DNA from: Raphanus sativus
Taxonomy: Eukaryota; Streptophyta; Magnoliopsida; Brassicales; Brassicaceae
Assembly: GCF_000801105.2 (NCBI RefSeq)
Contig: NC_079517.1
Coordinates: 9,424,001 to 9,488,000, forward strand
DNA: 64,000 bases
Direction: 5' to 3'
The translations under genes were made by a program, and so were the position numbers. Below the pieces are notes generated by a model. That model was not told where the DNA came from. It was given only the letters and a program-made list of their open reading frames with translations, and ran no database searches. Shown here in pieces: positions 52,833 to 63,672 of this stretch (the stretch's first letter is position 1; the number at the start of each line of letters is the position of its first letter).

Positions 52833-55800
52833 ATGGCAGATTTACAAGTTGTAAAGAAGGATGAGACTATCTCACCCTATGCCTTGTACGGTTCCGATAA
52901 CCCGGGTGCCGTTATTTCCTCTGTTCAGTTGAACGGGGAAAATTACAATGAATGGTCTTCAGAGATGTTAAACGCACTTCAGGCCAAAAGAAAATTAGGT
53001 TTCATCAAGGGTACGTTGAAGAAACCAGACACAGATAGCATCGACTTGGAGAATTGGTTAACGGTGAATTCTATGATTGTCGGGTGGATCCGAGCTTCCA
53101 TAGAACCGAAGGTGCGCTCGACTGTTACATACATCACAGACGCGCATCAGCTTTGGGAAGACCTCAAGCAACACTTCGCCATAGGGAATACTGTACGTAT
53201 TCATCAGATAAAAGCAAAACTTGCTGCGTGTCGGCAAGGAGGACAGTCTGTGTTAGACTACTTTGGAAAATTGTCTACGCTTTGGGAGGAGTTGCAGACC
53301 TATCAACCAGTTCATGTGTGCTCATGTGGAGCGGCTGCAGCGATGGCCAAAGAAAAGGAACAGGAGAAGATTCATCAGTTTGTAATGGGACTTGATGATT
53401 CTCGTTTTGGTAGCTTGTGCACCAATGTTATTGGACTTGATCCACTTCCATCTCTTGGTGAGATCTATAACAAGATGATACGAGAAGAGCAACGTCTTGA
53501 GGCTACACGAGTTCGTGATGAGCAACAAGAAGCAGTCGGTTTTGTAGCTCGACAGAATACAGCTTCAAACGACTCGTCCAATAAAGCGGAGAATTCAATT
53601 CTGAGGTCTCGAATGCTGTGTTCTCACTGTGGCAGGACGGGACACGAGAAGCGAGATTGTTGGCAGATAGTGGGATACCCTGAATGGTTTACTGAGCGCA
53701 ACGCGGGTCGTGGTCAGAACAGTGGCTCTAGAGGCAGAGGAGGTCGTGGCTCCGGAGGTCGTGGTCGCGGTCAGGCACACAATGCACACGCAACCAGCTC
53801 CAACTCTTCCTCCTTCCCGGAATTCACACCTGATCAGATTCGAGCACTCAGTCAGATGCTTCAAGCCAAAGCAAATACTTCGAGTACTCCGGCTGCTGAT
53901 AAGCTCTCTGGTAAGAAATATAATGGTGATGTGATTCTCGATACAGGTGCGTCTCACCATATGACTGGAGACAGATCGCTCTTGACTGATATCGTGATTA
54001 TACCACCATGCTCAGTGGCGTTCGCAGATGGCAACAGAACGCTTGCACTTCATATGGGCTCTATGCAGTTGTCTGCAAAACTTTTCTTATATAATGTCTT
54101 ATACGTACCGGATTTGAATTGCACTCTAATCTCTGTTGCAAAGCTTCTAAAGCAAGCTAACTGTTTGGCTTTATTTTCTGACACGATTTGTGTGATACAG
54201 GACCGTTTCTCGAGGACTTTGATTGGAGCCGGTGAGGAGCGTGATGGTGTGTATTACTTTACGGATATTGTCTCAGCAAAGAGTCATCGATCTTCTCTGA
54301 GTTCAGACCAAGTTCTGTGGCATCGGCGTTTGGGACATCCGTCTTTTACTGTGCTTTCAGATTTGTCTTTTATTTCATCTAAACCAGTTGGCTCAAGTCC
54401 TTGCGACATTTGTTTTAGAGCCAAGCAAACTCGTGAGATTTTTTATGATAGTATGAATAAAACAAAGGATTGTTTTTCTCTTATTCATGTTGATTTATGG
54501 GGGCCATACAGACTCCCTTCATCGTGTGGTGCTCGTTATTTCTTGACTATTGTAGACGATTTCTCACGAGCCGTATGGACATTTCTTCTGTTAGAGAAAT
54601 CAGAAGTCAAAAACGTCCTTAAAAGGTTTATTAAGTACACGGACAAGCAGTTCAACAAGCCAGTACGTATGGTTAGGAGTGACAATGGAACTGAGTTCAT
54701 GGTTCTCTCATCGTATTTTAAAGATAATGGGATAGTGCATCAAACGTCTTGTGTTGCAACACCGCAGCAAAACGGCAGAGTCGAGAGGAAACACAGACAC
54801 ATACTTAATGTTGCTCGATCTCTGTTGTTCCAAGCAAGTATTCCTGTTAAATTTTGGGGAGAAGCAATCTTAACCGCAGCACATTTAATCAACCGCACAC
54901 CCACAGCTATTCATAAAGGACGATCTCCATATGAAGTTCTTCATGGCGTTAAACCAGACTACAAAACTCTGCGTGTTTTCGGCTCTGCTTGCTACACGCA
55001 TAGGATGACTCGCGACAAGGACAAATTTGGTCAGCGGAGTAGGCTCTGTGTGTTTCTAGGGTATCCAGTTGGAAAGAAGGGTTGGAAGGTTTATGATATC
55101 GATCGTGAGGAGTTTGTGATATCTCGAGATGTGATCTTTAGAGAAGAAATATTTCCTTTTGCTGAGCCTAAACTAACTCCATCGCTTCAGTCGAATCCAG
55201 TTCCAACGGATGATGACTGGCTGGTGGTACCGTCTGACGACAGGGGGAGTAATACCATTTCTTCTCCAGCAATTACAGAGTCTCCTAGTGTTACAGAAAC
55301 AGAGTTGGCTCCTGAAACAGAGACTGTGTCTCCGGCTGAAACAGAACAAGTTACTGCTTCTGAGACAGTTCAGCAGGAAGTTGCTAGTGAACCGATACCT
55401 ATCACAGTTTCACCTTTAGTACCTGACGTGGCGTCTACTTCACAACCTGAGCCGGTTGTATCAGAACCTCTTGGCCGAGGCTTGCGGGAAAAGTCAAAAC
55501 CTGTAGCTTTGCAAGACTATCATCTCCACAAAGTCACCGTTTCGCCTGATGGTAATACACACTTCACGCCTCTGCCGACTTCATCATCCTCTGACGGTTC
55601 AGGTAACACTCTGTATCCCTTATCTGATTACATCACTGACGAACAATTTTCTACTGGACATCGTGCTTTCTTGGTTTCTATTACTAGCGAAACAGACCCA
55701 AAGAATTTTAAGGAAGCAATGCAGTTGAAAGTTTGGAGAGATTCAGTGGGAAAGGAGATTGTTGCACTTGAGGATAGTCATACTTGGGATATTACAGAGT

Positions 55801-57230
55801 TGCCACCAGGAAAAGAAGCAATCGAGTGTCTTTGGGTGTTCAAGATTAAGTTTAACGCCGACGGCACAATCGAACGACATAAGTCCCGTCTAGTTGTGAA
55901 TGGAAAACGTCAAGTGGAAGGAGAAGATTACAAGGAGACATTTGCTCCAGTTGTTAAAATGACTACAGTCCGATCATTGTTGCGTTTGGTAGCTGCTAAT
56001 CAGTGGGAGGTTTATCAGATGGATGTTCACAACGCTTTCCTCCACGGTGATCTAGAAGAGGAAGTTTACATGAAGCTACCACCGGGGTTCCGTCATACTC
56101 ATCCTAACAAAGTTTGTAAGCTTCGCAAGTCGCTTTATGGGTTGAAACAGGCTCCGAGGTGCTGGTTCAAGAAGCTTTCTGATGCTTTACTTCGTTTTGG
56201 GTTTGTTCAGTCACATGAGGATTACTCTTTGTTCTCACTTTCTCGCCAAGGCATTGAACTACGAGTTCTTGTGTACGTCGATGACTTGTTGATTTGTGGT
56301 AACAACACTCACATGCTTCAGCGTTTTAAAGAGTATTTGGGCAAGTGTTTTGCCATGAAAGATCTTGGAAAGCTTAAGTATTTTCTTGGAATTGAAGTAA
56401 GCCGTGGATCAGAAGGGATTTTTCTCTCACAACGAAAATACAGTCTTGATATTGTTACTGATACTGGAAATCTTGGTTCTAAACCGGCTTTGACACCTCT
56501 TGAACAGAATCATAAATTGGCTGAAGCCAAAGGACCATTGCTGGCGGATCCAAAGAAGTATCGACGGCTATTGGGACGACTGATATATCTTCTAAATACG
56601 CGTCCTGACCTTTGTTACTCCATTCACATACTCTCTCAATTCATGAAGGCTCCGCGCGAAGAACATTGGCAGGCAGCTCTTCGAGTAGTTCGGTTTCTTA
56701 AAGGGACGACTGGTCAAGGAATATTACTGAAATCTGATCCTGATATTCCATTGACGATTTACTGTGACGCAGATTGGGGAGCGTGTCCCTTATCTCGACG
56801 ATCACTTAGTGCTTTTGTGGTTATGCTTGGTGGGTCTCCTATTTCATGGAAAACAAAGAAGCAAAAGACAGTCTCCCATTCTTCTGCAGAGGCAGAATAT
56901 CGTTCAATGGCTGCAGCATTGCGTGAAATCAAGTGGGTTCGTCGTCTTCTCAAGGATCTTGGTGCGGAGCAGACACAACCTACGCGGTTCTTTTGTGACA
57001 GTAAGGCAGCAATACACATAGCAGCAAATCCTGTTTTCCATGAGCGCACGAAGCATATCGAGTCTGATTGTCATTCTGTACGAGACGCGGTGAAGGATGG
57101 TACGATAGTCACTCAGCATATTCGAACAGAGTCTCAGATTGCTGACATTCTGACCAAAGCATTGGGACGTGCTACATTTCAGAACCTAGTGTCCAAGTTG
57201 GGCATTGTGAATCCACACTCTCCAACTTGA
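52833..57230 (+). CDS. Copia gag-pol polyprotein (Copia 3)
   Basis: A single frame of 1465 residues starting MADLQVVKKDETISPYALYG. Gag has a zinc knuckle, CSHCGRTGHEKRDC, near residue 263 and an Arg/Gly-rich tract after it (about 290-315). Protease DTGASHH is near 369 and the Gag-pre-integrase motif WHRRLGHPS near 495. Integrase acidic residues lie in HVDLWGPY (about 552), RSDNGTEF (about 615) and VERKHRH (about 649). A Ser/Thr/Glu/Pro-rich linker follows, then reverse transcriptase with YVDDLLI (about 1147) and RNase H with CDADWGACP (about 1310) and SSAEAEYRS (about 1349). All catalytic motifs are present and no frame break was seen. Confidence 0.95.
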   Translation: MADLQVVKKDETISPYALYGSDNPGAVISSVQLNGENYNEWSSEMLNALQAKRKLGFIKGTLKKPDTDSIDLENWLTVNSMIVGWIRASIEPKVRSTVTYITDAHQLWEDLKQHFAIGNTVRIHQIKAKLAACRQGGQSVLDYFGKLSTLWEELQTYQPVHVCSCGAAAAMAKEKEQEKIHQFVMGLDDSRFGSLCTNVIGLDPLPSLGEIYNKMIREEQRLEATRVRDEQQEAVGFVARQNTASNDSSNKAENSILRSRMLCSHCGRTGHEKRDCWQIVGYPEWFTERNAGRGQNSGSRGRGGRGSGGRGRGQAHNAHATSSNSSSFPEFTPDQIRALSQMLQAKANTSSTPAADKLSGKKYNGDVILDTGASHHMTGDRSLLTDIVIIPPCSVAFADGNRTLALHMGSMQLSAKLFLYNVLYVPDLNCTLISVAKLLKQANCLALFSDTICVIQDRFSRTLIGAGEERDGVYYFTDIVSAKSHRSSLSSDQVLWHRRLGHPSFTVLSDLSFISSKPVGSSPCDICFRAKQTREIFYDSMNKTKDCFSLIHVDLWGPYRLPSSCGARYFLTIVDDFSRAVWTFLLLEKSEVKNVLKRFIKYTDKQFNKPVRMVRSDNGTEFMVLSSYFKDNGIVHQTSCVATPQQNGRVERKHRHILNVARSLLFQASIPVKFWGEAILTAAHLINRTPTAIHKGRSPYEVLHGVKPDYKTLRVFGSACYTHRMTRDKDKFGQRSRLCVFLGYPVGKKGWKVYDIDREEFVISRDVIFREEIFPFAEPKLTPSLQSNPVPTDDDWLVVPSDDRGSNTISSPAITESPSVTETELAPETETVSPAETEQVTASETVQQEVASEPIPITVSPLVPDVASTSQPEPVVSEPLGRGLREKSKPVALQDYHLHKVTVSPDGNTHFTPLPTSSSSDGSGNTLYPLSDYITDEQFSTGHRAFLVSITSETDPKNFKEAMQLKVWRDSVGKEIVALEDSHTWDITELPPGKEAIECLWVFKIKFNADGTIERHKSRLVVNGKRQVEGEDYKETFAPVVKMTTVRSLLRLVAANQWEVYQMDVHNAFLHGDLEEEVYMKLPPGFRHTHPNKVCKLRKSLYGLKQAPRCWFKKLSDALLRFGFVQSHEDYSLFSLSRQGIELRVLVYVDDLLICGNNTHMLQRFKEYLGKCFAMKDLGKLKYFLGIEVSRGSEGIFLSQRKYSLDIVTDTGNLGSKPALTPLEQNHKLAEAKGPLLADPKKYRRLLGRLIYLLNTRPDLCYSIHILSQFMKAPREEHWQAALRVVRFLKGTTGQGILLKSDPDIPLTIYCDADWGACPLSRRSLSAFVVMLGGSPISWKTKKQKTVSHSSAEAEYRSMAAALREIKWVRRLLKDLGAEQTQPTRFFCDSKAAIHIAANPVFHERTKHIESDCHSVRDAVKDGTIVTQHIRTESQIADILTKALGRATFQNLVSKLGIVNPHSPT

Positions 57231-57240
57231 GGGGGAGTAT

Positions 57241-57366
57241 TGGCGTGACTATATTAGATAGAGATAATGACAAATATATGTTGATAAGTCTTAGAGTATA
57301 TTTAGATATATTCGAGATAAGGCCTGAAGGCAATCTCTATTGTTGTATAAATATGTTGGCATTGCC
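57241..57366 (+). repeat. Truncated 3' LTR of Copia 3
   Basis: 126 bp, identical to 52588-52713. The last 39 bp of the LTR are absent and MATE exon 6 resumes at 57367. Confidence 0.88.
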
Positions 57367-59330
57367 TGCATATCCTGCTATAAGCTGCCACCCCGTGCCT
57401 CTCGCAATCCCTAAGGATATAATAGTTGCAGTGTTTGCGGAGAGCATATGAATTTAGTTTATTGGCTTTCAAGTAACAACTAAATTCACAAAAGCTTTTG
57501 TCTCTACTTCTACTACATGTGATTTTTTCCCTTTGATATGACTTGCTTACCTGAGAGCACGGCAATAAAGCTGTTGATAAAAATTGATAGGCAGAGAATC
57601 AAGGTAATTTTAGTTGCATAGTGAGCCACTTCTCCCTCATTGCTAAAGATATACGCCCAAGTTTTTCTATAGCTGTAAAGAGTGATGCATACAAAGAAAG
57701 CCTCAAAAGCTCCGAGGTAAAGTGCAGTATTGGCCGCTCCTCGAGCTGCCTTTGGGTTTCCAGCTCCTAGCTCGTTTGAGACATGTGTGCTATATAAACA
57801 AGACAACGGTTAAGAAACATATCACAAAGAACTATTTTCTTAACAATTGGTAATGTTACTGTACCTTGCGGCTGCACCTATTGCATCCACTAAAACGTAA
57901 TGCAGAGCTGAAGTTGTGAGGCTGCTCAAGGAAGACATATTTGTTATTTAAAAAAATTGATCTCTCCATATTTTTTCTGTGAATCTCCTAACATGGCCCT
58001 TTAAGATATTGAATCTTTTCGCCCATTAATCTTGGATTGAATCTCATTTTCTTGTATCATTTATGTAAGTGACAATATATACAAGAGGGGGATACATGTA
58101 CATACCATATGGACATGACCGATGTTTCCAGTTTGGAGTTGGGTAAGAGTCCAGACAATAGTAACAGAAGCCCAAATGACCACCACTCCAGGCTTTACTT
58201 ACACTCAAAAGGAGATAAACGATTTAAGCATCAGTTGATAATCAAAAACAAGAAACAGAGAAAACATAGTTACCAAGTCATCATTGCAGTGGGAATCGCA
58301 AGAGAGATGAACTGCTTCATGCTGGAGAAGAGTTCTTGCGCCTGAAGATTCCTAGTTTCGCGATACACAGCAGAGTCTCTCATAAAAGCCCACAGCAAAG
58401 CTACGTTTAACCAAAGCGAAAAACCGTTGGACAAAGCGGCGCCGACAATTCCAAGTCTCAGTTTATAGAATAGAAGCCAACAAAAGGGAACGTGAAAACA
58501 GAGAGATCCAAAAGAGCTCAAGCAGAGAGGAAGAACCAATCCTTGTGACTGGAAATAGCGAATCATAGGTTGAAGAAGAGCGCATCCGAATAAAGCAGGT
58601 ATGAGCCAGATGGAGTATCTACAAGCTAACTCAGAGATGAGAGGATCTTGGTGGAAAAGCTCCAAGAGTTTGTCCATGTAGACCCAAAGGAGAGAGATCG
58701 GGAAACATATCAAGACAAGACATATCATTGAGCTGTAAAGTGTATGAACCAATTTTTCTGTATTGCTCTGCTCCAAAAGCTTGACCACACAATGTCTCTA
58801 ACGCACCTGAAAACCCAACCTAATGATCGAAGTCAAGTTAGATGATGTTAACATCCCACATAAAAAATTTAAAGGGACAACACTAATATATAAATGGTTA
58901 GGAATAATTCACTTATTACCAATTGGTTATAGTTGGAAAAATTTAACATAGTATCAGAACCTTTGTTGACCTAAGTAGGGTGATCCAAAATAAGTTAATA
59001 TATAAAAGGTTAGAACAATTCTAGTTATTGTTAACTGATTCTAAGTTAGAAGCCCATATTAACTTTAAATTTAACAGATGAGAGAGATTTTACAAGGAGG
59101 CTGAAACCAGTGACGTTGGTAAAAGAAGTGGCAATAGCGACGCTGGAGAGAGAGAGTTCGTCCAAGTGACCGGCCATAACCATGGAGATAACTTGAAGGA
59201 GATACTGAGAAACGGAAACTGCCACCATTGGAGCAGCCATGTAGCTCACTTTCTTCATCATCATCCCTGCAGATTTCTCATTTTTGTAATCTTCTTCTTC
59301 TCTCCGCGCCAAGGAGAACCCTCTTTCCAT

Positions 59331-60512
59331 CGTCCGAGCAAACTTTTCTTTTTCTTTGTTGATAATAGTTACAGAGAAAGTCAACACAAACTGATGGATC
59401 GAATAATCAGTAGGAAATACAGAACTGGTCACGTAACATGCAAAACAAATTAAACAAAGACCCGAGTGGTCTTTAATACAAACGTTGACTTATTAAAATA
59501 TAAAGTCTACTTTCCAGTCACTGTTATGATTGAACACAATGCCGCAGGAACAAAAATGAGGATCTTTAAAATTACAGCCCTTTTTTTGGTCAGAGACGTT
59601 TCTTGATTGTCAAGTAACTTAAGGTTTATCAATTATCACCTATCTAGCACTAGCTGCAAAACCTAGTTAAAAGCAAAAAATAGTATAAGACTGTTTGTTT
59701 CCGCTTGGACTTGATTGACGTCTAAATTTTGAAAATATTTTTTTTTGGTGCAACCAAGTTAGATGTTCATTGATTCAAAATAACGTACCAAAGAAGAAAA
59801 TTTGAAGGTCATTATTTCAAGAGCATCATACGTTCTAGAGCGACGATTTTTGATTTTGACGGGTTTAGATTTAGATTTTTTTAGCAATTTTCAGGTGGCC
59901 GCGAGTACACAATATAATCATTTTTTTGTAACTGATATCTTCATCATTCATTTACCTGAAGAAAACAGATTATTTTGTAGAAAAACATAATACAACGAAA
60001 ACCAAAAATTAAAAGGGTCGGATTTAGTTGTTGTTGTCATGAGTTGAGGTGGTTGACCAGAGAACCAACCCACACGAAACCCCTTATCGTATTTGCGATC
60101 TCAAGCTGCTCGAGTTTAATAAGCTGCTCGAGTTTAATAAGCTAATTTTTCATATTTCTATTGATGGGCTTGGCAATATTTGAAGATGGCATCAGATCGG
60201 ATTTCCCCATGTCAATGTTGTTTTTCTCTTCGTAGATGATATAAAGTTGTCAAGAACAGGTACCTATAAGGAAGATTTGAGGCAATCAAAATCAACATCA
60301 TTTATGAACAGAATAATCTGATTTCAGTTTGCTATATATATTTTATTTTCTAATACTCCTTTATGTTTATTGTCCCACATTCCAGTTCATCATTTACTCT
60401 CTGGTCAATAGTCAATTCACGAAACACTATTCTTATTTGATTCATATACACATGCTTATGTGAACTAGAAACAACATACGCTTGTGTGAATCAGAAACAC
60501 ATGGATATGGGG
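59331..60512. other. Spacer between MATE B and MATE C
   Basis: The first part is the MATE B promoter side; the start of the spacer (about 59331-59450) resembles the region upstream of MATE C at 63673-63790. The last part (about 60100-60512) is the downstream flank of MATE C and repeats 51861-52232. An 18-bp tandem duplication (AAGCTGCTCGAGTTTAAT) lies at 60103-60138. No gene is seen in the middle. Confidence 0.5.
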
Positions 60513-60771
60513 TTACACATTTTCTGAAATATCGCTTAATAAAACTTGCGCATCCTCTTCTATGATTTCTGTTTCTTGGTTTCCTTTAGGTGTCATCTCC
60601 AATACTCTATCCCTTGCCTTCGTTGCCTAATCAAGATAATATTCAAAAAAAAAATTATAAGAAAATGATGATAATAAGTAAGTAGAAAAGGAAAGGTAAA
60701 CACACCTCTTGCTCCCAATTGGTGAAAAAAGTGACAAGAGCAAGAACCGTCGTTTGGAAAGTAGCACCTTA

Positions 60772-61029
60772 GAGCACTAATATTGCAGGTCCTCTAAGGA
60801 GTTTTAAAGGAGCAGGGGCCCACCAAATGGAGAGAGAATGGGAAGAAACAAAGCAAAAAGGCGCAGGTAAAGAAACCCATTCAGGCTGTTTCTGTCACTA
60901 TTCCGCGGGCCCCACGACACGTGGCGGCCCGCGATTAGTGCAATTTTAATTTTTTTTTTCTTTTTTAAATAAAATAAAAAAAAAGGGAAATTATAGAAAC
61001 CCATGTGGGTTTTGCGGGTAATGTTGCTC
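60772..61029. mobile_element. MITE in MATE C exon 6
   Basis: Ends GAGCACTAATATTGCA and ...AATGTTGCTC, flanked by TTA (60769-60771) and TAA (61030-61032). Comparison with the uninterrupted exon of copy B shows that removing the element plus one 3-bp flank restores exactly the same exon length. That supports a 3-bp TWA target site (PIF/Harbinger-like). The core, CGCGGGCCCCACGACACGTG then GCGGCCCGCGATTA, matches the MITE at 28609. Confidence 0.8.
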
Positions 61030-61686
61030 TAACAATATACCAATCCAAAGTCCTCTCCCCCTCAATTTCGCAACAAAACATAAGATAGACCCAACCGGTA
61101 TACCAACCAGATAATATGATCCTATGCTTGCATATCCTGCTATACGTTGCCACCCTGCTCCTCTCGCAATCCCTAAAGATATGATGAATTGCAGTGTACA
61201 TTTAGTTTATTGACTTTCAAGTAACAAATACAACCACAAAATCTATCATTTCCGCATATGGTTTTTTTTCAATTGATATGACTTGCTTACCTGAGAGCAC
61301 GGCGGTAAAACTGCTGACAAAAATTAATAGGCAGAGTATCAATGTGATTTTTGTTGCATAGTGAGCCACCTCTACCTCATTGCTAAAGATATACGCCCAA
61401 GTTTTTCGATAACTGTAAAGAGTAATGCATATAAAGGAAGCATCGAAAGCGCCAAGGTAAAGTGCAGCATTAGCCGCTGCTCGAGCTGACTTTGGGTTTC
61501 CAGCTCCTAGCTCGTTTGAGACATGTGTGCTATATATATAAATAAGACAATGGTTAAGAAACATTTTCACAAAGAATTATATTCTTATAATTGGTAATGT
61601 TGCTATACCTTGCGGCTGCACCTATTGCAACCACTAAAACGTAATGCAGACCTGAAGCTGTGAGGCTGCTCAAAGAAAACATATTA

Positions 61687-62513
61687 TCACGCCCAGATCT
61701 AAAATTTGAAGACTATAAACATTTATTTAATAAATTTATTTATAAAAATTGTATTTTGAGTGTCTATCCCTATGTAAAAAAGGTCTCCAAAAATTTGAGC
61801 ACCAGAACCAATGTTTTATTTGGATGTGTCCAAATCGGCCATTGTTAAAATTAAAATTTCCTTGAACAAGTTTCATGTTGAACTTTTTGAAATATTTATC
61901 TAGGAGCCTTATTCATCATAGCTTCTCCTTGATTAAATATCTAAAACCAAAAAAATGTCAAAAAAATCCAAAAAATACTCGAAATATTCAAATACCCAAA
62001 TCTGATCTGAGGAGCCAAAAAATACCCAAGATTGTATCTGAATACACAAAATATATTTTAAGAAATTTGAATTTTTACCGAAAATCTAAACCTCAAACTT
62101 TTTAAGAATAACTTAATACCAAAAACATATTCGAAATATCCAAATCTACGTAATAAACAGAAAAAGAATTTGGTTATTTAAGGTATCCAATCGAACCTTG
62201 AGTAGGATATGGACCAGAACCAAGAAATACACAACATATACTTTTTCTGGGTCCAAATCAAACATGTTTTTTCGATTCGGTTTTTGGATCAAAATAAAAT
62301 GTTCAAACCTAAAAGAGAGTTAAAACAAAAATTAATGTACAGACAAAATCTTAAATAATTTAATTCATACATTATAATTTTCAAAAAATTCTCTACTTTG
62401 ATATAATACAATTTTGTAACATAATAATATACAAAAATCTCAAAATTCTAATTCATATCAAATTTTATTTATAATATAAAAAACTCTGCGCTTTGGAAGG
62501 ATGAAAATCCAGT
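61687..62513. mobile_element. Probable non-autonomous Helitron in MATE C intron 3
   Basis: Against the matching intron of copy B, about 830 bp are extra here. The insert starts TCACGCCCAGATC after an A and ends CTGCGCTTTGGAAGGATGAA then AATCCAG before T. That resembles a decayed Helitron 3' hairpin with a CTAG end mutated to CCAG. No target duplication is visible. The interior is AT-rich with CCAAAT/ACCCAAAT-type decayed repeats. Confidence 0.45.
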
Positions 62514-63672
62514 ATCTCTTTATTTTTTATGTGAATCTCCTAATATTGTCCTGTCCTTTAAGACAATGCATCTTTTTGCCCATTTATCTTTGACTGAATC
62601 TCAGTTACATATATATCATCTGTATAGTATATACAAGGGGATATATTTACATACCATATGGACATCACCGAGGTTTCGAGTTTTGAGTTGGGTAAGAGTC
62701 CAGACAATAGTAACAGAATCTCAAAAGACCACCATTCCAGGCTTTACTTACACCCCAAAATAGATAAAAGATTTAAGCATCAGTTCAAGATCAAAATTAA
62801 GAAACAGATAAAACTTAGTTACCAAATCATCATTGCAGAGGGAATCGCGAGCGAGATGAACTGCTTCATGCTCAAGAAGATTTCTTGCGCCTGAAGATTC
62901 TTGGATTCACGATACAGAGCAGAATCTCTCATAAAAACCCAGAGCAAGGCTACATTAAACCAAAGCGAAACACCGATGGAGAAAGCGGCACCGACAATTC
63001 CAAATTTAAGTTTATAGACAAGAAGCCAACAAAAGGTAATGTGAAAACAGAGAGCTCCAAAAGAGCTCACGAAGAGAGGAAGAACCAGTCCTTGTGACTG
63101 GAAATATCGAGTCATAGGCTGAAGGAGCGAAAATCCGAATAAAGCCGGTATGAGCCAGATTGAGTATCTACAAGCTAACACAGAGATGAGAGGATCTTGT
63201 TGGAAAAGCTCCAAGAGTTTGTCCATGTAAACCCAAAGAAGAGAGATTGGAAAACAAATCAAGACAAGACATATCATTGAGCTGTAAGTGTATGAACCAA
63301 TCTTTCTGTATTGCTCTGCTCCAAAAGCTTGACCACATAATGTCTCTAACGCACCTGAAAACCCAACCTAATGATCCAAGTCATGTTAGATGAGAGAGGG
63401 AGGGAGATACAGAAACACAGAGAGAGAGATCTTACAAGGAGGCTGAAGCCAGTGACGTTGGTAAGAGAAGTGGCAATAGCGACGCTGGAGAGAGAGAGCT
63501 CGTCTAAGTGACCGGCCATAACCATGGAGATAACTTGAAGGAGATACGTAGAAACAGAAACAGCCACCATTGGAGCAGCCATGTAGCTCACTTTCTTCAT
63601 CATCATCCCTGCAGATTTCTCATTTTTGTAATCTTCTTCTTCTCTCTGCGCCAAGGAGAAACCGCTTTCCAT

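Larger units (their letters stand above)
52588..57366 (+). mobile_element. Copia retrotransposon 3 inserted in MATE B exon 6
   Basis: The 5' LTR is 165 bp (TGGCGTGACT...ATCTACA) and is followed at once by TGGTATCAGAGC, the tRNA-Met primer-binding site. The purine tract GAGGGGGAGTAT precedes the 3' LTR. The 3' LTR matches the 5' LTR perfectly for its first 126 bp, then stops at GGCATTGCC and runs straight into MATE exon sequence (TGCATATCC). Its last 39 bp and any 5-bp target duplication are missing. The polyprotein frame is intact. It is antisense to the host gene. Confidence 0.92.
52233..59330 (-). pseudogene. MATE/DETOXIFICATION transporter copy B, split by Copia 3
   Basis: Minus-strand exons: 59094-59330 (79 codons, start [14 protein letters not shown]), 58274-58819, 58106-58192, 57865-57921, 57551-57789, exon 6 in two parts (57367-57410 and 52425-52587), and 52233-52346. 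The product would be a MATE exporter ending EDAQVLLSAISENM. Two lesions are clear. Exon 2 carries one extra T in ACACTTTACAGC (plus 58737-58739); copy C has ACTTAC there. Copia 3 lies inside exon 6, between codons for GWQLIAGYA and IGSYYLVGIPVG. Apart from these, splice sites and membrane segments are preserved, so loss of function seems recent. Copy C is its closest relative. The ATG at 59432 gives a longer frame, but copy C supports the start at 59330. Confidence 0.9.
60513..63672 (-). pseudogene. MATE/DETOXIFICATION transporter copy C, exon 6 cut by a MITE
   Basis: Minus-strand exons: 63436-63672 (79 codons, start MESGFSLAQREEED), 62823-63367, 62655-62741, 61609-61665, 61291-61529, exon 6 in two parts (the 3' part 60706-60768; the 5' part begins after acceptor CTTTAG near 61179), and 60513-60626. 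Exons 1-5 are open, with family motifs SNELGAGNPK and LEWWSFE. It is the best preserved of the three. A MITE of 258 bp interrupts exon 6, and translation into it meets a stop 19 codons after RGLWIG. The product would lose the last membrane segment and C-terminal tail. Whether a shortened protein is made and works is unknown. Intron 3 is about 800 bp longer than in copy B through another insertion. Confidence 0.85.

Noticed and set aside
59331..59432. Upstream ATG extending MATE B by 34 codons
   Set aside because: The corresponding frame of copy C begins at the MESGF start, and the extra residues have no family likeness.
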